Positions 44,404 to 52,953 of a DNA stretch of 64,000 bases are shown piece after piece. The notes below the pieces were generated by a model. It was given only the letters and a program-made list of their open reading frames with translations, ran no database searches and was not told the origin of the DNA. The stretch is from Pseudomonadota bacterium. Lineage in GTDB: Bacteria > Pseudomonadota > Alphaproteobacteria > Rhizobiales > Rhizobiaceae. Position numbers and translations under genes: made by a program. Position 1 is the first letter of the stretch. Each line of letters starts with the position of its first letter. The stretch lies in assembly GCA_023451735.1 (NCBI GenBank), contig JAEXYH010000050.1:1-64000 (forward strand). The letters run 5' to 3'.

Positions 44404-44993
44404 AACGAAGCCCAAGGCCTTCTCTTGATGTCTGCTTGACGCCACGTATCGATTTCACGTTTGCGAGCGCGCGTAAGGTCTATATCGTCCCATCCATTCA
44501 ATAGTTGCTCTTTCCAGCCGGCGTCTATCGAAAAACCATAGTCCCTATTTGTGGACGAAATCACTTGTGCCGCGAGGTCGATTGTTAGCGTGCCATCTCC
44601 GTTGGCGAGCAGCTCTTCCACGTCCTCCTCGCTCGCTATTGCCGGTAGCACTCCGTTCTTGACCGAGTTGGATGCGAATATGTCGCCGAAGCTCGGCGCG
44701 ATTACACATCTTATGCCGAAGTCGACAAGCGCATATACCGCCGCTTCGCGGGACGAGCCACAGCCGAAATTCCGACGGGAGATCAATATGCCGGCGCCGG
44801 CAGATGCGGGAGCATCTAGCTTTGAAACCATGTCATTTCGGCTGTCGCCGTGTCGCAGGTCGTGCAAAAGGAAGGTGCCATAGCCTTCCGACCGCGGGCG
44901 CTTCATGAAGCGTGCAGGGATGAGCTGGTCGGTATCGGTATTTGCGAGAGGTAGGGTGAGGGCAAGCGATTGCAGGTTTTTAAATGGCTGCAT
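44400..44993 (-). CDS. LeuD-like aconitase-superfamily small subunit
   Basis: 197 residues. LPLANTDTDQLIPARFM is the swivel-domain start, and NFGCGSSREAAVYALVDFGIRCV the active-site loop. In housekeeping LeuD this loop reads SREHAPWAL; here it is SREAAVYAL, so the substrate-facing residues differ. This, plus the catabolic neighbourhood, suggests a (de)hydratase for another diacid (for example maleate, citraconate or dimethylmalate type) and not leucine synthesis. One base after leuC-like gene. Confidence 0.85.
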   Translation of the reverse strand: MQPFKNLQSLALTLPLANTDTDQLIPARFMKRPRSEGYGTFLLHDLRHGDSRNDMVSKLDAPASAGAGILISRRNFGCGSSREAAVYALVDFGIRCVIAPSFGDIFASNSVKNGVLPAIASEEDVEELLANGDGTLTIDLAAQVISSTNRDYGFSIDAGWKEQLLNGWDDIDLTRARKREIDTWRQADIKRRPWASF

Positions 44994-44994
44994 G

Positions 44995-46401
44995 TTACCG
45001 ATCCGAAAAGCGTCTTACATCTGTGAGATGACCCGTGACGGCCGCTGCCGCCACCATGGCCGGTGACATCAGATGCGTGCGGCTTCCTGGTCCTTGCCGA
45101 CCTTTGAAGTTACGATTTGTCGTCGATGCACAACGTTCGCCTGGTCTCACGACATCGCCGTTCATGCCTACACACATTGAGCAGCCGCTTTCCTCCCAGG
45201 ACAGTCCAGCCTCGCGGAAAATGTTATCCAACCCTTCCTGCTCTGCACGGCGCTTGACCTCCATCGAGCCCGGCGAAACAAGACCCGGCACGACCGCTTT
45301 CCGGCCCGAGAGGATCTTGGCAGCAGCGCGCAGGTCCTCAATACGGCTATTTGTGCAAGACCCGATAAACACACGGTCGATACGAATGGCTTCAAGCGGC
45401 GTCCCCGGCCTGATGTCCATGTATTCCAGCGCATCGCGAACGATCGCCGCCTGTTCTGGCTGATCGATGTGAGATGGATCAGGGGCCGTGCTGTCGATCG
45501 GCAAGGCCTGTTCAGGGCTTGTTCCCCATGTTACCGATGGTGCAATTTCTTCGGCGTTGAATAGTATGTCGCAATCGAAAAACGCGTCTGGATCAGAGAC
45601 GAGCGTGTGCCAATTTTCGATGGCTTTATCGAAAAGCGCGCCCTTTGGTGCGAACCTGCGACCTTGCAGATAAGAGAAGGTTGTTTCGTCCGGGGCAACA
45701 AGTCCCAAACGGCCGCCGGCCTCGATCGACATGTTGCAAAGGGTCATACGGCCCTCCATGGAAAGCGCGCGGATCGCCGATCCGGCATATTCTATAGCGT
45801 GCCCCTGCGCGCCGTTCGCGCCGATCCTGCTGATCAGCGTCAGCGATATATCCTTAGCCGTAACGCCCTCGGCGAGACTTCCCTCCACGCGGATACGCAG
45901 GTTCTTCGGACACTTCTGCCAGATGGTCTGTGTCGCCAGCACATGGGCGACTTCGGAAGCACCGATGCCGAATGCGTAGGCGCCGAAGGCGCCGTGGGTG
46001 GAGGTGTGGCTGTCGCCACAAACCGTAATGAGACCCGGCAGTGTCGCGCCCTGCTCAGGCAGGGAAACGTGAACAATGCCCTGGTTGCGGTCATCCAGAT
46101 CGAAGAGCCTGATCTGATGCTTGGCAGTGTTCGAGCTTAACTGGTCGATCATCGACCTGATTTGCGTATCGATCGTTCCATGCCTTTGGCGGGTCGGCAC
46201 GTAGTGATCGGCAATGCCGAACGTCAGTTCCGGATGGGCGACCGTCAGCGCTTTCTTCTCGATCTGGTTGAAGGCGTGAAACGATCCTTCATGCAGCAAG
46301 TGCCGATCGACCCAGAGAAGCGCATCCTTCTCCCGTTCGGCAATGACGTGATCGTCCCAGATTTTGCGTACCAGCGTTCTTGGGCCGGTCTCTTTCGTCA
46401 T
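44995..46401 (-). CDS. LeuC-like aconitase-superfamily large subunit
   Basis: 468 residues from MTKETGPRTL, preceded by GGAGGGG. The 4Fe-4S cluster cysteines are present in IGSCTNSRIEDLRAA and GCSMCVGMN, and VCGDSHTSTHGAFGAYAFGIG is the conserved substrate segment. With LeuD-like it forms a hydro-lyase acting on an unsaturated or hydroxylated dicarboxylate. Directly downstream of the GntR regulator in the operon SDR-gntR-leuC-leuD. Confidence 0.9.
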   Translation of the reverse strand: MTKETGPRTLVRKIWDDHVIAEREKDALLWVDRHLLHEGSFHAFNQIEKKALTVAHPELTFGIADHYVPTRQRHGTIDTQIRSMIDQLSSNTAKHQIRLFDLDDRNQGIVHVSLPEQGATLPGLITVCGDSHTSTHGAFGAYAFGIGASEVAHVLATQTIWQKCPKNLRIRVEGSLAEGVTAKDISLTLISRIGANGAQGHAIEYAGSAIRALSMEGRMTLCNMSIEAGGRLGLVAPDETTFSYLQGRRFAPKGALFDKAIENWHTLVSDPDAFFDCDILFNAEEIAPSVTWGTSPEQALPIDSTAPDPSHIDQPEQAAIVRDALEYMDIRPGTPLEAIRIDRVFIGSCTNSRIEDLRAAAKILSGRKAVVPGLVSPGSMEVKRRAEQEGLDNIFREAGLSWEESGCSMCVGMNGDVVRPGERCASTTNRNFKGRQGPGSRTHLMSPAMVAAAAVTGHLTDVRRFSDR

Positions 46402-46425
46402 ATTCCCCTCCAATACATCTCCGCC

Positions 46426-47229
46426 TCAGCGCGAAATGCCGTTATCGTCGGACCAGATGAACTCGGCCTTCTTCCCCTTGCGTTCCATCTTCATTTTGTA
46501 TTCGTACATATCGGGCCGATAGAGCGCTTCCAGCAATTCGACAGGACGGCTTTTCTGGTCACGGACAAGGCGTCGGATGGAAAGAAGTGCCGCACCGAGA
46601 TCGACGCCCAATCGTGTTGAAGTCTGGGTATCCGCCAGCTTGGCGAATATGCTCTGCTCGGCTTCGGTGACGATGATCCCGGCTTTTTCGAAAAGCGACA
46701 GGAGCGGCGTCTCCAGCATGTCCTTGTCGCTATAGGTCCGGCCGACATGTTCGGGAACCCATGTGGTCAGATAGGAGAACGGCGTCCCTTCATAGGTTCT
46801 GACACGGACCGCGCGTTGAACGAGATCTCCCGGCTGTAATTCCAGTCTCGCCGCGATATCGGCAGATGCAGGGAGATAGTCGAAATCAATGATTTCGACC
46901 TTTGTTTTCAATCCCATCGCGACGAGGTTTTCCAGCATTCCTCGCAGGTTCGTATGAATGGCGGGCGGAGTGATCACCGGTTGGGCAAAGGTTCCCTTAC
47001 CATGGCGCTTGACGATCAAGCCGTCCGAAGCGAGGCGATCCAGCGCTCGGCGAACGGTGATCCGCGATACGGAGAAAATCTTCTCCAACTGATGTTCAGA
47101 CGGCATGGGGTGCCCGGTCGCATACTGGCCCTCCATGATCTGCTGGCGCAGCACGGAATAGACCTGATGATGCAGCGGTGCCGCCACTTCTTGCCGTGAA
47201 TCGGCGTGGGGCATGGAAGCCTTGCTCAT
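46426..47229 (-). CDS. GntR-family regulator, HutC subfamily
   Basis: 267 residues from MSKASMPHAD, with AAGGA ahead. The winged helix is HHQVYSVLRQQIMEGQYATG to LASDGLIVKRHGKGTFA (about residues 18-85), followed by a UTRA ligand domain (LQPGDLVQRAVRVRTYEGTPFSYLTTWVPEHVG, RRLVRDQKSRPVELLEALYRPDMYEYKM). Probably the local repressor of the catabolic island; candidate sites are the ACTTGTATT-containing repeats in the two divergent promoter regions at 48.1 and 50.5 kb. Confidence 0.92.
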   Translation of the reverse strand: MSKASMPHADSRQEVAAPLHHQVYSVLRQQIMEGQYATGHPMPSEHQLEKIFSVSRITVRRALDRLASDGLIVKRHGKGTFAQPVITPPAIHTNLRGMLENLVAMGLKTKVEIIDFDYLPASADIAARLELQPGDLVQRAVRVRTYEGTPFSYLTTWVPEHVGRTYSDKDMLETPLLSLFEKAGIIVTEAEQSIFAKLADTQTSTRLGVDLGAALLSIRRLVRDQKSRPVELLEALYRPDMYEYKMKMERKGKKAEFIWSDDNGISR

Positions 47230-47330
47230 CGTTGGATCCTTTTCGTCAGTGCCGACTTGGTCATTGCCACGCCTGGTCTCAATCTCAATTGTTTTCCCTG
47301 TATAGCTGATTTGCAGATGGCTTTTGCAAC

Positions 47331-48107
47331 TTACGCGACGGTGTAGCCTCCATCCACGCACAGGATTTGGCCCGTTATGAAGGATGACGCCGGTGACAAC
47401 AGGAAGCGGATTGCCGCAGCGACCTCATCCGGCTGGCCAAAGCGACCAAGCGGGATTGCCGCGATCATGGTGTCCGCCCGGGCCGGATCATTCCGCGCAA
47501 TTTCGGTCATGGGTGTCGCGATCGGGCCGGGTGCGACCGCATTGACACGAATGTCGCGGGGCGCCAGTTCCAGGGCCAGAGCCTTGGACAAGCCGTTGAT
47601 CGCGGCCTTGGAGGCGGCATAGGCGGCTGCCCGGCGGTGACCGACAATGCCGATCTGGCTTGAAAGCAGGACAATTGCGCTTCCTGCGTTCATGATTGCC
47701 GCGGTGTCACGCGCAAGCGTGAAGCCCGCCGACAGGTTGATGTCGATCACCCGCCGCCAGTCATCAAGCGAGGTTTCGTCGGAGGACCGATGCTCGAAAA
47801 TGCCTGCTGCACTGACAAGCCCGTCCAGGCCGCCGAGAAGCGTTGCCGCTTGCTTTGCCAGCGTCTGCGTCCATTCGAAATTCGTCAGGTCGCCGGTCAG
47901 AATATGCGGGATACCCAACCCTGCTTTATCGAGATCGACTTCAAGCGCTTCTCTTTCGGCTTCATTTCTCAGCACGACCGCGCAGGAGGCACCGTCCTGA
48001 AGGGCTGCAAATAGAAACGCCTTGCCGATGCCGGATCCGGCTCCACTGATCAAAAGACGCCGAGCGCGCAAACTTGTATTACTTGTATTGTCAAGCGTGT
48101 GAACCAT
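47331..48107 (-). CDS. Short-chain dehydrogenase/reductase (first of two in the island)
   Basis: 258 residues from MVHTLDNTSN. Cofactor motif LLISGAGSGIGKAF, NAG-equivalent SAAGIFEHR, catalytic serine in IVLLSSQIG and YAASKAAINGLSKAL with the Tyr-x3-Lys pair; it ends FITGQILCVDGGYTVA. It probably oxidises or reduces an alcohol/keto intermediate of the pathway with NAD(P). Heads the minus-strand operon and is divergent from the CMD-like gene. Confidence 0.9.
   Translation of the reverse strand: MVHTLDNTSNTSLRARRLLISGAGSGIGKAFLFAALQDGASCAVVLRNEAEREALEVDLDKAGLGIPHILTGDLTNFEWTQTLAKQAATLLGGLDGLVSAAGIFEHRSSDETSLDDWRRVIDINLSAGFTLARDTAAIMNAGSAIVLLSSQIGIVGHRRAAAYAASKAAINGLSKALALELAPRDIRVNAVAPGPIATPMTEIARNDPARADTMIAAIPLGRFGQPDEVAAAIRFLLSPASSFITGQILCVDGGYTVA
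48072..48095. promoter_or_regulatory. Double ACTTGTATT element, candidate GntR operator
   Basis: Two adjacent copies of ACTTGTATT at 48072-48089, closed by GTCAAG at 48090-48095. They lie at the very start of the SDR gene (encoding NTSNTS) and about 57 bases before the divergent CMD-like start. The same nine bases open the inverted repeat at 50521. Confidence 0.5.
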
Positions 48108-48151
48108 GCTACCAATCCCTGTCACTGCACATGAGGGAGAACACAATAATC

Positions 48152-48859
48152 ATGAGCGACACCGAAACTCTTGCAGATCGCCTTGCAGGCATCCGCGCGA
48201 AACGCGGCTATCTTCTGCCGCATCACGGCCTGATGGCGATCACCTCGCCGACGCTGCTGCAGGCTTACGATGCGGCCTATACGGCTATGGCGCTCGATGA
48301 CCGCGTTCTGGGCCATCACGATCGCGAATTCGTCTGGCTTGCCGTGCTGATCGCAACGGATGAAGCGCGTGCGACCCATCACATCGCAAAGTTCCGTGCT
48401 GCCGGAGGAACCGATGCTGAAATCGGCGTGGCCATGGCTGTCAGTGCGCTTACGCTCGGCTTCAGTTCCTACAGGTTCGTCGAAACCTACTGGCTGCCTC
48501 ACCTGCCCACCATCCATCCGCACGACATCTATCTGGACACGCTGCGGCATGTCGCGCGCGATGTGCCCATGCGCCTGATCCACATGGCTGCGGCGGCTGT
48601 GCATGTCTGCAAGGCCGCCTGGGATGCGCTGGAGGTGCAGATCATTGCCGCATATGGCGATGACGTGCCGGAGGCCGATCTGGCGGAGGCGCTGTCGCTG
48701 GCAATGTTCCCCGGCAGCATTCCTCACTTTGTCGAGGCTGCGGGTGTCTGGCGCGAGATCATTGCCGCCGGCAAGGTCGATGCCTCGCCGGCTTTTCGCG
48801 AGTGGGCGGCGCTTTCCGGGCAGGGGGGCTTCGACGAAGCCTCCGCGGCCAAGAAATAA
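48152..48859 (+). CDS. Carboxymuconolactone-decarboxylase-like protein, cysteine-free (first of two)
   Basis: 235 residues from MSDTETLADRL. The central helices REFVWLAVLIATDEARATHHIAKFRAAGG resemble the AhpD/CMD fold, where a Glu and a His flank an active loop; the CxxC of AhpD-type peroxidases is absent. A second, weaker copy of the fold seems to follow (MRLIHMAAAAVHVCKAAWDALEVQI). It is clearly homologous to the protein at 60066-60794: both share RG[YF]LLPHHG, an E..W.A.LIA..E...THH core and EALSL..[FW]P....HF.[ED]A.GVW. Decarboxylase or ring-opening role is inference only. Confidence 0.8.
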   Translation: MSDTETLADRLAGIRAKRGYLLPHHGLMAITSPTLLQAYDAAYTAMALDDRVLGHHDREFVWLAVLIATDEARATHHIAKFRAAGGTDAEIGVAMAVSALTLGFSSYRFVETYWLPHLPTIHPHDIYLDTLRHVARDVPMRLIHMAAAAVHVCKAAWDALEVQIIAAYGDDVPEADLAEALSLAMFPGSIPHFVEAAGVWREIIAAGKVDASPAFREWAALSGQGGFDEASAAKK

Positions 48860-48882
48860 AGCCTTCGGGGCGGCATTGAAAA

Positions 48883-50496
48883 TCATGCCGCCTCTCCAAG
48901 TATGAGGTCGGACGCCCGTTCGGCGATCATCATCGTCGGTGCGTGAGTGTTGGAACTTGGCATGCGCGGCATGATCGAGGCATCCACGACACGCAGATTG
49001 TCGATACCGTGAACCCTCAAGTTCTGATCGACAACGGCCATCGGATCAGCGCCCATCTTGCAGCTTCCGACGGGATGGAAAACAGTGTCAGCGGTCGCAC
49101 GCAACCATGCCTCGATTTCCGTGTCTGTCTGGACGGACCGTCCAGGTGCCAGCTCGATACCGCGATAACGGTCGAAGGCAGGCTGGGCGAATATGCGACG
49201 CAGGGCCTTCACACCTTCACGTAATACCCGCAGATCTTCCGGATCGGAGAAGTAGTTCGGGCGGATGACCGGTGCTGCGAGCGGATCGGCCGAGCGGATG
49301 GAAATCTGGCCGGTGCTGTAAGGACGTAACTGATAGACATTGGCGAAGAAGCCATGCCCTTCGTATTTCGTCTTCGGCCGTTTGATGAAGGGCAGCCGCA
49401 GCGCGGCAGTCGACAAGCCGGGCAGGAAGTGAGACTGCAGGTCCGGTTCATCGAGCGCCGGATCGGATTTGAGGAACGCGCCTCCCTCAAGCGGGAAGGA
49501 GGATGCGGGACCTTTCTTGAAGATCATGGCTTCCAGGAGTGCGCGTGCGGCACGGTCGCCTCGAAGCGTATCGTAAAGGGTCACAGGCTCCAGGCAGGCA
49601 TGCTCGACACGGGCGAGCAGGTGATCCTGAAGATTGTGTCCCACGCCTTTCAGGTCCTGGACGACAGGTATGCCGAGTGGGCGCAGGACATCTGCATCTC
49701 CTATGCCGGATGTCATCAAGGCGGCGGGAGAATTGACGGTGCCGCAGGAGAGGATGACGTCTCGATCAGCGTAAAAGACGCTCTTGGTGCCTTTTACGGA
49801 AACCTCGACGCCAACCGCTTTCTGCTTCTCGAAAATGATGCGCAGCAGTCTTGCTTCTGTCTGTACGACCAGATTCTTGCGGGACCTGATCGGCGAGAGA
49901 AAAGCGCGTGCAGCACTCCACCGTTCACCTTTGAAGGTCGTGAAGTCATAGCGGCCGACCCCTTCCTGGGAGGGGCCGTTGAAATCGGCATTGTAGGGAT
50001 GACCGGCCTGCTGTCCTGCTTCGACGAAGGCATCAAAGAGAGGGTTTGGCGTGTTCGGGCGCGAGATTGGCAGCGGCCCGTCCGTACCATGAAACTCGGA
50101 TGGTTTTCCTTTATAAGACTCGGAGCGGCGAAAGGCTGGCAGAACCTTGTCGAAGCTCCATTCAGGCATGCCCATCTGGGCCCACCCGTCATAGTCCATC
50201 GCAGTACCGCGTGTGTAGACCATGCCGTTGATCGCCGAGGAGCCACCGAGGACTTTTCCGCGAGGCCAGAAAATCTTGCGGTTGGAGAGGTTCTCTTCCG
50301 GTTCGGTCTCATAGAACCAGTTGGCGTAGCGGTTGCGCAAAAGAACGCCGGTCATCAGCGGGACCCGGAAAAGCGGGTTCCAGTCACGTCCGCCTGCCTC
50401 AAGCAGAAGAACGCGATTCGAAGAATCTTCAGACAGCCGGTTTGCGAGTACGCATCCGGCAGATCCAGCGCCAACGATGATAAAATCGAAATGCAT
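48883..50496 (-). CDS. GMC-family oxidoreductase (choline/alcohol dehydrogenase type)
   Basis: 537 residues, full length. FAD motif FIIVGAGSAGCVLANRLSE (residues 6-24), the GMC signature WPRGKVLGGSSAINGMVYTRG, second signature GTVNSPAALMTSGIG, and the active-site region FHPVGSCKMGADPMAVVD with NTHAPTMMIAERASDLIL. It oxidises a primary alcohol using FAD, with oxygen or a quinone as acceptor. It sits alone on the minus strand between the two halves of the catabolic island, with a candidate GntR site in its promoter. Confidence 0.93.
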   Translation of the reverse strand: MHFDFIIVGAGSAGCVLANRLSEDSSNRVLLLEAGGRDWNPLFRVPLMTGVLLRNRYANWFYETEPEENLSNRKIFWPRGKVLGGSSAINGMVYTRGTAMDYDGWAQMGMPEWSFDKVLPAFRRSESYKGKPSEFHGTDGPLPISRPNTPNPLFDAFVEAGQQAGHPYNADFNGPSQEGVGRYDFTTFKGERWSAARAFLSPIRSRKNLVVQTEARLLRIIFEKQKAVGVEVSVKGTKSVFYADRDVILSCGTVNSPAALMTSGIGDADVLRPLGIPVVQDLKGVGHNLQDHLLARVEHACLEPVTLYDTLRGDRAARALLEAMIFKKGPASSFPLEGGAFLKSDPALDEPDLQSHFLPGLSTAALRLPFIKRPKTKYEGHGFFANVYQLRPYSTGQISIRSADPLAAPVIRPNYFSDPEDLRVLREGVKALRRIFAQPAFDRYRGIELAPGRSVQTDTEIEAWLRATADTVFHPVGSCKMGADPMAVVDQNLRVHGIDNLRVVDASIMPRMPSSNTHAPTMMIAERASDLILGEAA

Positions 50497-50520
50497 GCGA
50501 GCCCCTCCGTTGACAGCTAA

Positions 50521-50542
50521 CTTGTATTTTGTTTATAACAAG
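50521..50542. promoter_or_regulatory. Inverted repeat CTTGT-N12-ACAAG, candidate GntR operator
   Basis: The arms CTTGT and ACAAG flank an AT-rich core and the left arm extends to ACTTGTATT, the nine bases repeated at 48072-48089. It lies 24 bases before the GMC start and 75 before the SDR start, in a position to control both divergent units. Confidence 0.55.
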
Positions 50543-50616
50543 AATAACACTAAATAAAGGGGTTTCTGGCGGCAGTCTCAAAGAGGCGTCGATCAGAATA
50601 AAAACAGGAGGAGCGG

Positions 50617-51366
50617 ATGCCGTCTACGGCTGAGCTGACCTATTTTCGTGGCCAGGTGGCGCTTGTCACTGGTGGTGCGAGAGGGATTGGGGCTGCGGTC
50701 TGCAGCTTTCTTGCGGAATGCGGTGCGACGGTCTACGTCGCAGATATTCTTGATACATCAGAGACAGTGCAGGCGATCCGATCTGCGGGTGGGCAGGCGC
50801 ATGGGTTGAGCCTTGATGTGACTGATCGCGAGGGCTGTGCAGACAAGATCGGCGCAGTTATTCGTGAAGCCGGCCGGCTCGATATTCTTGTCGCCAATGC
50901 AGGCATCTGCCCGCCAGGTCAGGTGACCGGTGACTGGGAGCAGTGGGATCGCGTCATTGACGTCAATGTCCACGGCACGCAGCATTGCGTCGCCGCGGTA
51001 TGGGATCACATGGTGGCCCGCAAATATGGCCGCATCGTTCTCGTTAGTTCCATGGCTTTCTATCAGGGTGGCCTAATCGTCGGCACGGAATATTCCGCTT
51101 CCAAGGGTGCGGTGGTGGCGATGACCCGCCATATCGCCCGCAATGGCGGCCAGCATGGCATTCTCTGCAATGCCGTGGCTCCCGGCGTCATCGATACCGA
51201 CATGACGTCTTCATTCTCAAGGCCTGATCCGAACGCAATTCCGGTTCGCCGGATCGGCAGGGCAGAAGATGTTGCCGGGCCGATCCGGTTCCTGTGCGGT
51301 CCGGACTCCGCCTACATGACCGGCACGGTGCTCAATGTGACGGGTGGCATCGTCTTCGCCGCTTAA
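50617..51366 (+). CDS. Short-chain dehydrogenase/reductase (second in the island)
   Basis: 249 residues, with GGAGGAG ahead of the ATG. VALVTGGARGIGAAV cofactor loop, ILVANAGICPPG, VLVSSMAF catalytic serine, EYSASKGAVVAMTRHIA with Tyr-x3-Lys, ending YMTGTVLNVTGGIVFA. First gene of a ten-gene plus-strand series that ends with the second CMD-like gene. Likely acts on an alcohol made or used by the pathway. Confidence 0.92.
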   Translation: MPSTAELTYFRGQVALVTGGARGIGAAVCSFLAECGATVYVADILDTSETVQAIRSAGGQAHGLSLDVTDREGCADKIGAVIREAGRLDILVANAGICPPGQVTGDWEQWDRVIDVNVHGTQHCVAAVWDHMVARKYGRIVLVSSMAFYQGGLIVGTEYSASKGAVVAMTRHIARNGGQHGILCNAVAPGVIDTDMTSSFSRPDPNAIPVRRIGRAEDVAGPIRFLCGPDSAYMTGTVLNVTGGIVFAA

Positions 51367-51377
51367 GGGAGAGTGCG

Positions 51378-51845
51378 ATGGTTGATCATCATGAAATGAA
51401 GACGGTCGTTGCGGCCGACGAAGTGATCCTCGGCAAACTTCCACTTGATTCCAAAACTTTGCTTCGGGTCGCCTCCAGGCTGATTGAGACGGCTCCGGCG
51501 CCGATCTGCGTGAAGATCGTGCTCGGTCGGCGCACCGTTGCTCTGTTGTCGTCCGATGGAATGGCTGTCGACAACGAGCGTTTTCTCGACCTGAAAATTA
51601 ATACGGTCTTCAACTGCGGCCACAGTTCGCTTTGGTGGTTTCATCACCTACGCGCCACGGGCCGCACGCTTGCCGACGTTGCCTGGGCCGATCCGGCCGA
51701 GGTCATCGACATGGGGGGCGGTGTGCCGCTCCTCACGCATAATCAGATCGTGGGTGCAATCGCCATTTCAGGCCTGCCCCATGAGGATGATCACGCGCTG
51801 ATCATGCGCGTTGTTGAAGCTGTCGCTGGTGCTGGCGAGGGGTGA
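51378..51845 (+). CDS. UPF0303 / HbpS-GlcG-type (DUF336) protein
   Basis: 155 residues. The family's core is visible: KIVLGRRTVALLSSDGMAVDNERFLDLKINTVFNCGHSSLW and GGGVPLLTHNQIVGAIAISGLPHEDDHALI. Proteins of this fold bind haem or other small ligands, and often stand beside catabolic genes with unclear roles. It starts 11 bases after the SDR stop with GGGAGAG ahead, so it belongs to the same operon. Confidence 0.85.
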   Translation: MVDHHEMKTVVAADEVILGKLPLDSKTLLRVASRLIETAPAPICVKIVLGRRTVALLSSDGMAVDNERFLDLKINTVFNCGHSSLWWFHHLRATGRTLADVAWADPAEVIDMGGGVPLLTHNQIVGAIAISGLPHEDDHALIMRVVEAVAGAGEG

Positions 51846-51884
51846 GGAAAGCTCTCCGCCACACAATAAAAGGGGAATGATAGC

Positions 51885-52952
51885 ATGGACACCATCAAGA
51901 TTACCCGTCGTCATATTCTGGGAAGTGCCAGTGCCGCAGCCACTGTGGCCCTCCTGCCTAAAACAGTATTCGCTCAGACGGCCGTGCCGGAACTGACGAC
52001 ACTGCGATCCACCTCAAAATCCTGGCTCTGGGCCGTCGAGGACTATGGCACAGCCGGCGGCTTCTTCACCCAGGCCGGCGTGAAAGTGAACTCCAACGCT
52101 TCTAACCGCGGCACCAATATCGCGGCCCTGCAGGGCGGCGGTGTTGATATAGTCCTCGGCGATCCGGGTGAGGCACTTCGTGCCCGCGCACAGAACCTCA
52201 AGATTCGTATCATCACATCGATGGTCAATCGTTATGCGAGCCACATCGTCCTGAAGAACAGCGTTCTCACCAAGGCTGGCGTGACCGAAGCCTCGCCGGT
52301 GCCGGAGAAGATTGCCGCGCTCAAAGGGCTGAAGTTGGGAACGACGGGACCGGGTGCCGCGCCTGATGCCCTGTTCCGCTTCCTGTCTTCTGTCGGTGGC
52401 CTGGATCCGAATTCGGATTTCCAACTCGTGCCGATCCAGGGTGGCGGTCCTGCGGTGATCGCGGCTCTCCAGAAGGGCGTGATCGACGGCTTCTGCCTGT
52501 CCTCGCCGACGGCCGACATGGCGGTCAGCAAGGAGGATTGTGGCTATCTTTTCCAGATGGCACTCAACCCGCCACCGCAAATGGCCGAGGTACAGTATAT
52601 CGTGGCATCTGCCGGCGAAGAAACAATTGCCACCAAGCGCGATGCGCTCGTGCGCTATTGCCACGGGATTGCGCTGACCCAGCAGTCGATCGCCAAGGAG
52701 CCGGAAAAATTCAAGACCTGGGCAAAGACTTGGTTCGAAGGCATCGAGCCTGCCGTTTTCGAATTGGCTTTCGCCAATAACGGCGCGATCTACTTCCCGA
52801 GCCCGGTTCCGAGCGAAGACCTGTTCAAGAAGAACATCGAGTATATCAACATCGTCAACGGCAAGATGGGAGCTGCCGAGCTTCCTTCGACACTGACATT
52901 CGCAAATGTGGTCGATGCCAGCATTGCCGCCGATGCGGTCAAGGGGCTCTGA
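51885..52952 (+). CDS. ABC transporter binding protein, NitT/TauT/SsuA type
   Basis: 355 residues. Tat-type signal ITRRHILGSASAAATVALLPKTVFA, then a two-lobed NMT1-like fold: GGFFTQAGVKVNSNASNRGTNIAALQGGGVDIVLGDPGEALRA, LKGLKLGTTGPGAAPDALFRFL and ALQKGVIDGFCLSSPTADMAV. It captures the compound degraded by the island. Tat export suggests folding in the cytoplasm. Confidence 0.9.
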   Translation: MDTIKITRRHILGSASAAATVALLPKTVFAQTAVPELTTLRSTSKSWLWAVEDYGTAGGFFTQAGVKVNSNASNRGTNIAALQGGGVDIVLGDPGEALRARAQNLKIRIITSMVNRYASHIVLKNSVLTKAGVTEASPVPEKIAALKGLKLGTTGPGAAPDALFRFLSSVGGLDPNSDFQLVPIQGGGPAVIAALQKGVIDGFCLSSPTADMAVSKEDCGYLFQMALNPPPQMAEVQYIVASAGEETIATKRDALVRYCHGIALTQQSIAKEPEKFKTWAKTWFEGIEPAVFELAFANNGAIYFPSPVPSEDLFKKNIEYINIVNGKMGAAELPSTLTFANVVDASIAADAVKGL

Positions 52953-52953
52953 C

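Noticed and set aside
44400..46401. Leucine biosynthesis leuCD
   Set aside because: Altered active-site loop in the small subunit, GntR partner and catabolic surroundings make a biosynthetic role less likely, so no leu symbol was given.
49354..50520. 388-codon plus-strand frame opposite the GMC gene
   Set aside because: Antisense shadow of a well-supported flavoprotein gene; no recognisable domain.
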